From contig NZ_SZYE01000012.1 of the NCBI RefSeq assembly GCF_005239125.1, positions 1-39,073 of the forward strand: a stretch of DNA of 39,073 nt, in the 5' to 3' direction. A program made the translations under genes and the position numbers. Below the pieces are notes generated by a model that made no database searches, had not been told where the DNA came from, and saw only the letters and a list, made by a program, of their open reading frames with translations. This DNA is from Cellulomonas hominis. Its GTDB lineage: Bacteria > Actinomycetota > Actinomycetes > Actinomycetales > Cellulomonadaceae. This document shows, one piece after another, positions 15,225 through 22,188 of this stretch (position 1 is its first letter; the number at the start of each line of letters is the position of its first letter).

Positions 15225-16085
15225 TCAGGCGACCGGGTCGTCCTCCCCGTACGCGGCCAGGCGCAGCGTGCGGGCGTCCGCCGCCACGACCCGGTCCGCC
15301 AGCGCCGCCAGGGACTCCGGGGTGTCCGTGCCCGCGCGGACGAACCGCCCGTGCAGCGCGTCCAGCCGCCCCGAGCCGAACGCGTCCACCAGCTCCACGG
15401 TGGCCTCCACCGGGGTCCACTCGGTGCGGTCGTCGTGCAGCGGCATCGCCTGGGTCATGTCGGTGACCACCACGCCGGGCGCGACGTCGAGCGCCGTGAC
15501 CCCGCGGCCGGCGTACTGCGCGTCGAGCATCGTGGTGAGCCGGGCGAGCGCGCCCTTGCTGATCCCGTAGCCCGTGTAGACGGGCGACGGCCGGTGGCCG
15601 GAGCCGGAGTTGATGTTCACCACGTGGCCGGAGCCCCGCTCCAGCATCGCCGGCAGCACCGCGTGCGCGAGCAGCAGCGGGCCGCGCACGTTCGTCTCGA
15701 TCACCCGCCACACGTCCTCGACGTCGTCGGCGACCAGGTCGACCTCGGCCCGCTCGATGACCCCGGCGTTGTTCACCAGCATCCCCAGCCCGCCGAGGTC
15801 CGCGAACGCCTCCTCGACCCGGGCGACCGCCGCGGCGACGGCCTCGCGGTCCACCACGTCGACCGGCTCGACCAGCACCCGGGCGCCCGGGCGGGTCGCC
15901 CGGGCCTCCTCGGCGACGGCGTCGAGGTGCGCGCGGGTGCGGCCGACCAGCGCGACGTCCCAGCCGGCCCGGACCAGCCCGAGCGCGAGGCCGCGGCCGA
16001 TCCCCCGCCCGGCCCCGGTGACCAGGGCGGTCCGCGGGGCGGCGGGCGTGGCGGGCGGGGTGCCGGTGGCGTCGGAGGTCGTCAT
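15225..16085 (-). CDS. SDR family oxidoreductase
   Basis: A 286-residue classical short-chain dehydrogenase. It shows the cofactor motif TGAGRGIG near residue 25, LVNNAGV, the catalytic Ser in VVNINSGSGHR and YGISK with the Tyr and Lys. A Val-Gly-Arg after the second strand (LVGRT) suggests NADPH use. The 20-residue N-terminal extension is Thr/Pro/Ala-rich. The ATG at 16085 is chosen because a -10 like GACCAT lies 6 bases upstream; the ATG at 16103 would remove that spacing and add six residues. Substrate unknown. Confidence 0.9.
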   Translation of the reverse strand: MTTSDATGTPPATPAAPRTALVTGAGRGIGRGLALGLVRAGWDVALVGRTRAHLDAVAEEARATRPGARVLVEPVDVVDREAVAAAVARVEEAFADLGGLGMLVNNAGVIERAEVDLVADDVEDVWRVIETNVRGPLLLAHAVLPAMLERGSGHVVNINSGSGHRPSPVYTGYGISKGALARLTTMLDAQYAGRGVTALDVAPGVVVTDMTQAMPLHDDRTEWTPVEATVELVDAFGSGRLDALHGRFVRAGTDTPESLAALADRVVAADARTLRLAAYGEDDPVA

Positions 16086-16091
16086 GCCCCC

Positions 16092-16097
16092 ATGGTC
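16092..16097 (-). promoter_or_regulatory. -10 like box GACCAT of SDR gene
   Basis: On the minus strand GACCAT is followed by 6 bases and the ATG at 16085; there is no ribosome site. Confidence 0.4.
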
Positions 16098-16252
16098 GCG
16101 CATCCGGCCCGCCGACCGCGGGTGGCGGGCCGCGTGGCCGCCGCCCGGCGACCCGGGTCGGCATACTGGCGCTGCCCGCCGCGTTGTCCCACGTCGGGGC
16201 CCTCGCCGGTCCCCGTGTCAGCCGCCCGTCACCGACCGCGAGGGAGCCGCCC

Positions 16253-17638
16253 GTGGCCACCGACGCCGCCGATCCCACCCGTGCCGTCCCCGGCCCGCCC
16301 CTGCGGGTCCGCCTGCCGTCCGTCACCCCGTCGGTGCGGGACTTCCTGGCGACCGAGGCCGGCAGCGCGGTGTTCCTGCTCGGCGCGACCGTGCTCGCGC
16401 TGGTCTGGGCGAACTCCCCGCTGTCCGGCGCGTACGACGCGCTGTGGTCGACGACGGCCGGGTTCCACCTCGGCCCGTTCGGGCTCGACCTCGACCTGCA
16501 CCACTGGGTGAACGACGCCGCGATGGCGGTGTTCTTCTGCGTCGTCGGCCTCGAGATCAACCGGGAGGTGACCAGCGGCGAGCTGCGGGACCGGCGGACG
16601 GTCGCGGTGCCGGCGCTCGGCGCGCTGGGCGGCCTCGCGGTCCCCGCCGTCATCTACCTGCTGTTCAACGCGGGCACGGAGGCGGCGCACGGCTGGGGCG
16701 TCGTGATGTCGACGGACACGGCGTTCCTGGTCGGCATCCTGGCGCTGTTCGGGCCCGCGTGCCCGGACCGGCTGCGGCTGTTCCTGCTCACGCTCGCGAT
16801 CGTCGACGACATCGGGGCCATCACCGTGATGGCGGTGTTCTACAACGACGGCGTGGACGCCCTCGCGCTCGGCGTCGCCGGGGCGCTCGTGCTGGCGCTC
16901 CTGGTGCTGCGGTGGCTCGGCGTCTGGCGGCTCACGCCGTACGCGCTGGTCGGGATCGCGCTGTGGTTCGCGGTGAACGCCTCCGGCGTGCACGCGACGC
17001 TCGCGGGCGTGCTCGTCGGGCTGCTGCTGCCGTCGCGGCCGATGGCGCGGGACCACGTCGAGCAGGTCCCGCGCTGGACGCAGGGCCTGGTCGCCGAGCC
17101 GACCGCGGACACCGAGCACCTGGCCGAGCTCGCGGCGCGCGCCACGGTCCCCGCCGGCGAGCGGCTGCAGCGTCTGCTGCACCCGTGGTCGGCGTACGTC
17201 GTCGTCCCCGTGTTCGGGCTGGCCAACGCGGGCGTGCGGCTCGACGCCGAGGCGCTGCGGGCGGCCGCGACCTCGACGGTGACGATCGGCGTGGCCGTCG
17301 CCCTGGTCGCCGGCAACACCATCGGCATCACCGGCGCCGCGACGCTCGCGATCCGCACCGGCCTGGGCCGGCTGCCGGGGCGGGTCCGCTGGGGCCACCT
17401 GGTGGGCGGCGCGGTGCTCGCCGGGATCGGGTTCACGATCTCGCTGTTCATCGCGGAGCTGGCGTTCGAGGGCGAGCTCGTCGAGCAGGCCAAGATCGGC
17501 ATCCTCGCGGGGTCGCTGATCGCGGCGGTGCTGGGCACGGTGCTGCTGCGGATCCTCGGCGACCGGCTGCCGCTGTGCTCCCCGGACGAGGAGCTGCCGA
17601 CGGGCCTGCCGCCGCGCCCCTGGGTCGCCGGGTCCTGA
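16253..17638 (+). CDS. nhaA: Na+/H+ antiporter NhaA
   Basis: A 461-residue inner-membrane protein that exchanges external H+ for internal Na+ (or Li+). It begins with about 35 cytoplasmic residues, then TEAGSAVFLLGATVLALVWANSPL as the first span. The paired ion-binding aspartates are in LTLAIVDDIGAITV, MSTDTAFLVGILALFG precedes them, and GIGFTISLFIAELAF corresponds to helix XI. The GTG at 16253 is preferred because GGGAG lies 6 bases upstream; an ATG at 16184 would add 23 residues. A -10 like CATACT at 16162-16167 may be the promoter. The adjacent convergent gene encodes a DsbA-type thioredoxin domain of the kind fused to NhaA in other actinobacteria. Confidence 0.95.
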   Translation: MATDAADPTRAVPGPPLRVRLPSVTPSVRDFLATEAGSAVFLLGATVLALVWANSPLSGAYDALWSTTAGFHLGPFGLDLDLHHWVNDAAMAVFFCVVGLEINREVTSGELRDRRTVAVPALGALGGLAVPAVIYLLFNAGTEAAHGWGVVMSTDTAFLVGILALFGPACPDRLRLFLLTLAIVDDIGAITVMAVFYNDGVDALALGVAGALVLALLVLRWLGVWRLTPYALVGIALWFAVNASGVHATLAGVLVGLLLPSRPMARDHVEQVPRWTQGLVAEPTADTEHLAELAARATVPAGERLQRLLHPWSAYVVVPVFGLANAGVRLDAEALRAAATSTVTIGVAVALVAGNTIGITGAATLAIRTGLGRLPGRVRWGHLVGGAVLAGIGFTISLFIAELAFEGELVEQAKIGILAGSLIAAVLGTVLLRILGDRLPLCSPDEELPTGLPPRPWVAGS

Positions 17639-17647
17639 TCCCCTCCC

Positions 17648-17693
17648 GATCGTCGCGGCGCCACCGGATCGTCCGGGTGGCGGCGCGACGATC
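17648..17693. terminator. hairpin between convergent nhaA and DsbA-like genes
   Basis: Arms of 18 bases (17648-17665 and 17676-17693) starting GATCGTCGCG and ending CGACGATC match with one mismatch and a 10-nt loop. It sits 9 bases after the nhaA stop and can serve both strands. It is related in sequence to the palindrome at 3287-3354. Confidence 0.75.
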
Positions 17694-17705
17694 AGGTGGC
17701 GATGC

Positions 17706-17737
17706 GGGGCGTCGGGGCGTCGGGGCGTCGGGGCGTC
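17706..17737. repeat. tandem repeat, GGGGCGTC x 4
   Basis: Four perfect copies of the octamer GGGGCGTC occupy 17706-17737. The last copy overlaps the stop codon of the DsbA-like gene (17736-17738). Copy-number change would not alter the protein, as the array is downstream of the stop on that strand. Confidence 0.9.
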
Positions 17738-18251
17738 AGCGCGCCGGGGTCGCCGCCGCGACCGCCGCGCGCAGCGCCGGCAGCTCGACCGGGCCGGCGT
17801 ACCGCTCGCCCTGGACCAGCAGCGTCGGCGTGCCCCGCACCCCGAGCCCCAGCCCGGTGACGTAGTCCGCCTCGACGAGGTCCGCGAACCGCTGCGCGCC
17901 CTCGCCGGCGACCACGGCCGGGTCCAGGCCGAGGCGCTCGCCCGCCGCCCGCAGCCCCGCTTCGGTCAGCCGGTCCTGCTGCGCGAACAGCAGCCGCTGC
18001 ATCTCCCAGAACAGCCCCTGCTCCGCGGCGGCCTCGGCCGCGAGGGCGGCGATCAGCGCGTGCGGGTGCACCTGGAACAGCGGGAAGTGCCGCCACACGA
18101 GCCGGACGCCGCCGTCCGACTCCTCGACCAGGCGCCGGAGCACGGGCTCGGCGGACCGGCAGTACGGGCACTCGAGGTCGCCGTACTCGGTGAGGGTGAC
18201 GGGCGCGGCGGGGTCGCCGAGGACGAGCCGGGGGGCCTGGGCGTCGGGCAT
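17736..18251 (-). CDS. DsbA family thioredoxin-like protein
   Basis: A 171-residue thioredoxin-fold protein with ECPYC as the redox motif near residue 24, WRHFPLFQVHPHALIAALAAEAA after the insertion helix, and the cis-Pro loop in VRGTPTLLV. This is the Thioredoxin_4/DsbA_2 type, and it has no signal peptide, so it should act in the cytoplasm. The same kind of domain is known as a C-terminal extension of actinobacterial NhaA proteins; here it is a separate gene facing nhaA. CATGCT lies 6 bases before the ATG at 18251, a leaderless arrangement. Function is not known; a link to the antiporter is inference. Confidence 0.85.
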   Translation of the reverse strand: MPDAQAPRLVLGDPAAPVTLTEYGDLECPYCRSAEPVLRRLVEESDGGVRLVWRHFPLFQVHPHALIAALAAEAAAEQGLFWEMQRLLFAQQDRLTEAGLRAAGERLGLDPAVVAGEGAQRFADLVEADYVTGLGLGVRGTPTLLVQGERYAGPVELPALRAAVAAATPAR

Positions 18252-18257
18252 GGCACC

Positions 18258-18263
18258 AGCATG
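18258..18263 (-). promoter_or_regulatory. -10 like box CATGCT of DsbA-like gene
   Basis: Minus-strand CATGCT is followed by 6 bases (GGTGCC) and the ATG at 18251, with no ribosome site. Confidence 0.4.
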
Positions 18264-18318
18264 CCGTGCGCGGGCCCCGCCGCCCGCGACCCGCCCCGAG
18301 CCGCCCGGGCGCGACCTG

Positions 18319-19350
18319 TCAGCGCGGCCGCATCGGCGGGCTGGCCGTCCCGGCCCCGCGCGCGATGCCGGCGACCACCTGCCGCATGGCCTGCACCCCG
18401 GTGTACCGCGGGTGGAAGCCGAGCTGCCGCTCCGCGCGGCCCGTGTCGAGGACCGGCGCCGAGGCACCCATGTCGAACCACCCGGGGCCGACCGGCGCCA
18501 GCCGCGCGTGCCAGGCCAGCGTCAGCGCCGTCCGCACGGGCGCGTGCGGCACCTCCCGCCACCGGCCGCGCGACACCACGTCCGCGACGTCCGCGGCGCG
18601 GATGACGCCCGGTCCGGCCAGGTTGAACGGCCCGCGGGCCTGCCGGACCACCGCCTCCCGGAACGCGTCGGCGAGGTCGTCCGCGTGCACGGCCTGGAGC
18701 CGGAACCCCGCGGGCCACGGCAGCACCGGCAGCCGGCCGTCGAGCACCCCGGCCGGCACGAACGGCCCCAGGAAGTACCGCTTGATCTCGTGGCCGGCGG
18801 CGTGCTGGAACACCAGCGCCGGCCGCAGCCGCGCGATCGCGAGCGTCGGGTAGCGCAGCTCGGCCTCGTCCAGCAGCCGCTCGACGGCCACCTTGTCGAC
18901 GCTGTAGTCCGAGGACCGGACACCGCCGGTGTCCCACTCCTCGTCGCGCGGCTCGTCCGAGTACGACGGGCTGTACGCACCGATCGAGGACGCGACCACC
19001 AGGTGCGGCACGTTCGCCTCGACCACCGCGCCGAGCACGCGGCGCATCCCGTCGACGTTGACGCGGCGGAGCTGGTCGCGGTCGTGGCTCGGCTGGATCA
19101 GCCAGGCGAGGTTGACCACCGCGTCGGCGCCGGCGAACACGCGGCGCAGCCGCTCGACGACCGGCCCGTCGGGACCGCGCTCGCCGATGTCGACCGCGTG
19201 CCAGTCCGCGGTGTCGTACGGCGGCGGCGGCGTCCGGCGCGGTGTGCGGCGGGCGACGCCGCCCAGCGAGGTGACCGTGGGGTCGTCCCGCAGCCGGCGC
19301 AGCACCGCGGTGCCGACGTTGCCGCTGCCCCCGACGACGACGACCCTCAC
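18319..19350 (-). CDS. NAD-dependent epimerase/dehydratase family protein
   Basis: A 343-residue extended SDR. The N terminus MRVVVVGGSGNVGTAVLRRL holds the GxxGxxG cofactor loop, followed by VVNLAWLIQPSHDRDQLRRVNVDGMRRVLGAV; Ser-Ser-Ile in VVASSIGAYSPS and the Tyr of SDYSVDKVAVERLL form the usual Ser/Tyr/Lys set. It resembles the group often called NAD-dependent epimerases of unknown substrate. The GTG at 19350 has GGAGGAGG upstream and overlaps the stop of the preceding gene as GTGA, so it is translationally coupled to it. Confidence 0.88.
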   Translation of the reverse strand: MRVVVVGGSGNVGTAVLRRLRDDPTVTSLGGVARRTPRRTPPPPYDTADWHAVDIGERGPDGPVVERLRRVFAGADAVVNLAWLIQPSHDRDQLRRVNVDGMRRVLGAVVEANVPHLVVASSIGAYSPSYSDEPRDEEWDTGGVRSSDYSVDKVAVERLLDEAELRYPTLAIARLRPALVFQHAAGHEIKRYFLGPFVPAGVLDGRLPVLPWPAGFRLQAVHADDLADAFREAVVRQARGPFNLAGPGVIRAADVADVVSRGRWREVPHAPVRTALTLAWHARLAPVGPGWFDMGASAPVLDTGRAERQLGFHPRYTGVQAMRQVVAGIARGAGTASPPMRPR

Positions 19351-19871
19351 CGCGCCTCCTCCGCCGGCCGGCCCGGCTCTCCGTCCTCGGCGAACGCCTG
19401 CTCGCGGGCGACCTGGCCGAGCCGGGTCAGCGTGGCGATCTGCTCGTCCGCCTGGTCCAGCAGCCGCTGCAGCTGCGCCGGGTCCAGGCCGAGGTCGTCC
19501 GCCCAGATGTGCAGCGTCTCCCAGAGCCCGCGCTTGGCGATGACGGCGCCGCGCATGAGGTCGATCTCCAGCACGGCGGTCAGGGGCGACGGGTCGGTCA
19601 GCCGGCCGTTCGGCTTGAGCCGCCCGACCCGCTCGACGGCCGCGAGACCGACCCGCTTCACCACCGACGGACGGACGCCGAGCCGGTGGGCGGTGTCGTG
19701 CAGCCAGTCGCGCTCGTCCGTGACCTCCTGCGCGATCCGGGCGAGCGCCGGGCCGAGGGGCGAGTCGGCGTAGGCCTCGGCCATCCGGCCGAAGCGCGCG
19801 CTGCCGCCCTCCGCCCCGGCGAGGTGGTCGCCGAGATAGGAGTCGAGCAGCGTGCGGTCGAGCCGCCTCAC
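19347..19871 (-). CDS. unrecognised helical protein, ferritin-like pattern
   Basis: A 174-residue, predominantly helical protein I cannot assign firmly. Four long amphipathic stretches are visible: LLDSYLGDHLAGAEGGSARFGRMAEAY, ARIAQEVTDERDWLHDTAHRLG, AVLEIDLMRGAVIAKRGLWETLHIWAD and LQRLLDQADEQIATLTRLGQ. Glu and His recur at spacings reminiscent of ferritin-like bundles (EVTDERDWLHD, EIDLM), but a metal site is not certain. It has no signal or membrane segment. The GTG at 19871 overlaps the upstream stop as GTGA and the 3' end overlaps the epimerase start as GTGA, so it is the middle gene of a tightly coupled set. Confidence 0.75.
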   Translation of the reverse strand: MRRLDRTLLDSYLGDHLAGAEGGSARFGRMAEAYADSPLGPALARIAQEVTDERDWLHDTAHRLGVRPSVVKRVGLAAVERVGRLKPNGRLTDPSPLTAVLEIDLMRGAVIAKRGLWETLHIWADDLGLDPAQLQRLLDQADEQIATLTRLGQVAREQAFAEDGEPGRPAEEAR

Positions 19872-20062
19872 GGGGTGGCGGCGCCGCCGCCGTCCGCCCC
19901 GTCCGCGCGGGGGTTCAGGTTGTCGGGCTCGGCGTCGGTGTCGACGTCGCCCTCGTCGCCGCCCGTGGCCTGCGTCCCGGTGCGCGGGTTGAGCATCTCG
20001 GGGTCGGAGTCCGGGTCCTCGGCGGGGTCGTAGCCGTTCTGCGTGGTGTCGTCGGTGCTCAT
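19868..20062 (-). CDS. small acidic disordered protein with duplicated LNPR motif
   Basis: A 64-residue protein rich in Asp, Glu, Gly and Pro, with no hydrophobic core, so it is probably disordered. A 12-residue unit is duplicated: DPDSDPEMLNPR at 16-27 and DTDAEPDNLNPR at 41-52. The unit suggests a short binding motif. CAGCGT lies 6 bases before the ATG at 20062, the leaderless layout, and the stop overlaps the next start as GTGA, so it heads a three-gene operon (acidic protein, helical protein, epimerase). I do not recognise a family. The coupling and the internal duplication argue that it is a real gene despite its size. Confidence 0.75.
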   Translation of the reverse strand: MSTDDTTQNGYDPAEDPDSDPEMLNPRTGTQATGGDEGDVDTDAEPDNLNPRADGADGGGAATP

Positions 20063-20068
20063 GCGCCC

Positions 20069-20074
20069 ACGCTG
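20069..20074 (-). promoter_or_regulatory. -10 like box CAGCGT of the acidic-protein operon
   Basis: Minus-strand CAGCGT is followed by GGGCGC and the ATG at 20062. The divergent mqo gene starts 134 bp away. Confidence 0.35.
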
Positions 20075-20184
20075 GCACCAGCACCCGGACCTCGCACGCC
20101 GAACGGCCGCGCTCGGGGCGCCGGGACGATCGTCCCTGGTGCCCGCTGCGTGGATCTGGTGCACGGACCCCGTCCCGCGCTGGT

Positions 20185-20190
20185 TACCAT
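20185..20190 (+). promoter_or_regulatory. -10 box TACCAT of leaderless mqo
   Basis: TACCAT is followed by 6 bases and the GTG at 20197. No ribosome site is present. Confidence 0.55.
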
Positions 20191-20196
20191 CGAGTC

Positions 20197-21816
20197 GTGC
20201 CCTCAACTGTCGAGCCGGTCGATGTCGTCCTGGTCGGTGGCGGGATCATGTCCGCCACGCTCGCCACCCTGCTCTCCGAGCTCGAGCCGTCCTGGCGGAT
20301 CGAGATCGTCGAGCGGCTCGACGGGGTCGCCCTGGAGAGCACGGACGCGTGGAACAACGCCGGCACCGGGCACGCCGCGCTCTGCGAGCTCAACTACACG
20401 CCGGAGCGCGCGGACGGCTCGATCGACATCGCCAAGGCGGTGACGATCAACGAGCAGTTCGCGCTGTCCTGCCAGCTGTGGGACCACCTGCGCGACGAGG
20501 GCCGCCTGCCGGACGACGGCTTCCGGTCCGCCGTGCCCCACCTGACGTTCGTCCGCGGCGCCGCCGACGTCGACTACCTGCGTCGCCGGCACGCCGCGCT
20601 GACCGCGCACCCGCGGTTCGCGCACCTCGAGTACTCCGAGGACCCCGCGACCATCGCGTCCTGGGCGCCGCTGGTCATGGCCGACCGCGACCCGGACGAG
20701 CCGGTGGCGGCCACCCGGGCCCTCGACGGCCTCGACGTCGACTTCGGCACCCTGGCGCGGCACATGGTCGACGACCTCGTGGCCCGGGGCACCCGGGTCC
20801 GGCTGCAGCACGAGGTCCGGCGGATCAGCCGGCGCCGCGGCGGCGGCTGGCGGCTGCACCTGGTCGACCGGGCGTGGAACGCGAGCCCGAAGCGGTCGAC
20901 TCTCGACGCGCGGTTCGTGTTCATCGGCGCCGGCGGCGGTGCGCTGCGGCTGCTGCAGGCCGCCGGCATCCCCGAGATCAAGGGCTACGGCGGCTTCCCG
21001 ATCAGCGGCCAGTTCCTGCGCACGACCGACCCCGCGCTCGTCGAGCGGCACCGGGGCAAGGTCTACGGCAAGGCCGCCGTCGGCTCCCCGCCGATGTCGG
21101 TACCGCACCTCGACACCCGCGTGGTGCAGGGCAGCCCCGCGCTGATGTTCGGCCCGTACGCCGGCTGGAGCATGAAGTTCCTCAAGGCCGGCTCGTGGAC
21201 CGACCTGGTCCGCACCGTCCGGCCGGGCAACCTCGTGCCGCTGGTGGCGGTCGCCGTGCACAACCTCGACCTGCTCAAGTACCTGGTCACCGAGGTGCTC
21301 GCGAACCGCGACGCCCGGCTGCGCACCCTGCGCGGCTTCATGCCGACGGCCCGCGAGCGGGACTGGGAGCTGATCACGGCCGGCCAGCGCGTCCAGGTCA
21401 TCAAGCGTGGCAAGGGCGGCGGCGTGCTGGAGTTCGGCACCGAGCTGATCACCGCGGCCGACGGCTCGATCGCCGGGCTGCTCGGTGCCTCGCCGGGGGC
21501 GTCGACCGCGGCGTCCGCGATGCTCGACCTGCTGCGCCGGTGCTTCCCCGACCGGTTCGCCGGCTGGCGGCCGCGGCTCGAGGAGATGATGCCGCAGCTC
21601 GCCGAGCGCCCGGACGGCCGCAGCGTGCCGGGCGGTGGCGAGGCCCCGGACGCGGACCCCGACCTGGGGACCGAGGACCCGGCGCGCCCGGGCGCGGCCT
21701 CCGAGGGCGTCGGGCACGAGCCGGGGCCGGAGCCGCGGGACGCCTCCCAGCGCGGGGCCGGCCGCCGCCCCGCCCGCCCGACGCTCCCCCGCCGCCGGGA
21801 CACCCCGGTCGCCTGA
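20197..21816 (+). CDS. mqo: malate:quinone oxidoreductase
   Basis: A 539-residue FAD enzyme at the membrane surface that oxidises malate to oxaloacetate and passes electrons to menaquinone. The FAD motif is VLVGGGIMSATLATLL near residue 10, followed by RLDGVALESTDAWNNAGTGHAALCELNYTP, a hallmark of Mqo. Later motifs are FIGAGGGALRLLQAAGIPE and FGPYAGWSMKFLK. The GTG start fits a leaderless transcript. After LEEMMP near residue 468 the usual Mqo ending (PSYG followed by a short helix) is absent and is replaced by about 65 Gly/Pro/Arg-rich residues without predicted structure. The catalytic body appears intact. Confidence 0.94.
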   Translation: MPSTVEPVDVVLVGGGIMSATLATLLSELEPSWRIEIVERLDGVALESTDAWNNAGTGHAALCELNYTPERADGSIDIAKAVTINEQFALSCQLWDHLRDEGRLPDDGFRSAVPHLTFVRGAADVDYLRRRHAALTAHPRFAHLEYSEDPATIASWAPLVMADRDPDEPVAATRALDGLDVDFGTLARHMVDDLVARGTRVRLQHEVRRISRRRGGGWRLHLVDRAWNASPKRSTLDARFVFIGAGGGALRLLQAAGIPEIKGYGGFPISGQFLRTTDPALVERHRGKVYGKAAVGSPPMSVPHLDTRVVQGSPALMFGPYAGWSMKFLKAGSWTDLVRTVRPGNLVPLVAVAVHNLDLLKYLVTEVLANRDARLRTLRGFMPTARERDWELITAGQRVQVIKRGKGGGVLEFGTELITAADGSIAGLLGASPGASTAASAMLDLLRRCFPDRFAGWRPRLEEMMPQLAERPDGRSVPGGGEAPDADPDLGTEDPARPGAASEGVGHEPGPEPRDASQRGAGRRPARPTLPRRRDTPVA

Positions 21817-21840
21817 CGCCGGGCGCGCCCGCGCCGAGGT

Positions 21841-21973
21841 CGGCGCGGGTGTCGCACCGAGCGCGCCCACCGAGATCGGCGCTTCCGCCCGAGATCGGTC
21901 GTCGCGAGCACCGATCTCGACGGGAAGCACCGATCTCGACGGGAAGCACCGACCCCGGCGCGGGTGTCGCACC
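21841..21973. repeat. cluster of direct and inverted repeats after mqo
   Basis: An 18-bp direct repeat (CGGCGCGGGTGTCGCACC) is at 21841-21858 and 21956-21973. Between its copies, a 19-bp unit starting CCGATCTCGACGGGAAG occurs twice in tandem (21911-21929, 21930-21948), while its inverse CGAGATCGG occurs twice to the left (21871-21879, 21890-21898). The whole can fold into a large stem. It fills much of the 372-bp gap between convergent mqo and the alcohol dehydrogenase gene. No coding frame here has family features. Confidence 0.85.
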
Positions 21974-21989
21974 CCCGCACGCACCGCGA

Positions 21990-22015
21990 CCCCCGGGAGC
22001 CTGGGCTCCCGGGGG
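21990..22015. terminator. strong bidirectional hairpin between mqo and adh
   Basis: CCCCCGGGAGCC (21990-22001) and GGCTCCCGGGGG (22004-22015) are perfect 12-bp inverted arms separated by TG. Its place between two convergent genes fits a shared terminator. Confidence 0.75.
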
Positions 22016-22157
22016 CCGGTCGGGTGCGGCGGGTCCCGGCCGAGCCGCCCCCTGCGGGCTCGGACGGGCCGCCGCGCGCCGGCCGGTGCCCTCCACACCC
22101 GCCGTGCGCGTCACCCGGGTAGTCCGCAGGGAGCGCCGATCCGTCACATCGCCCGCG

Positions 22158-22173
22158 TGTGACCTCGCTCACA
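22158..22173. promoter_or_regulatory. perfect Crp/GlxR-type palindrome TGTGA-N6-TCACA
   Basis: TGTGA (22158-22162) and TCACA (22169-22173) flank six bases, and the symmetry extends one more pair on each side. This equals the consensus of Crp-family regulators such as GlxR. It lies 15 bases beyond the stop of the alcohol dehydrogenase gene and far from any start codon, so a role is unclear; it may be chance or part of a 3' hairpin. Confidence 0.4.
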
Positions 22174-22188
22174 CGTCGTGACCGGCCG

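Noticed and set aside
21911-21948. Tandem 19-bp repeats as a CRISPR array
   Set aside because: There are only two direct copies with no spacers between them, and inverted copies lie next to them.
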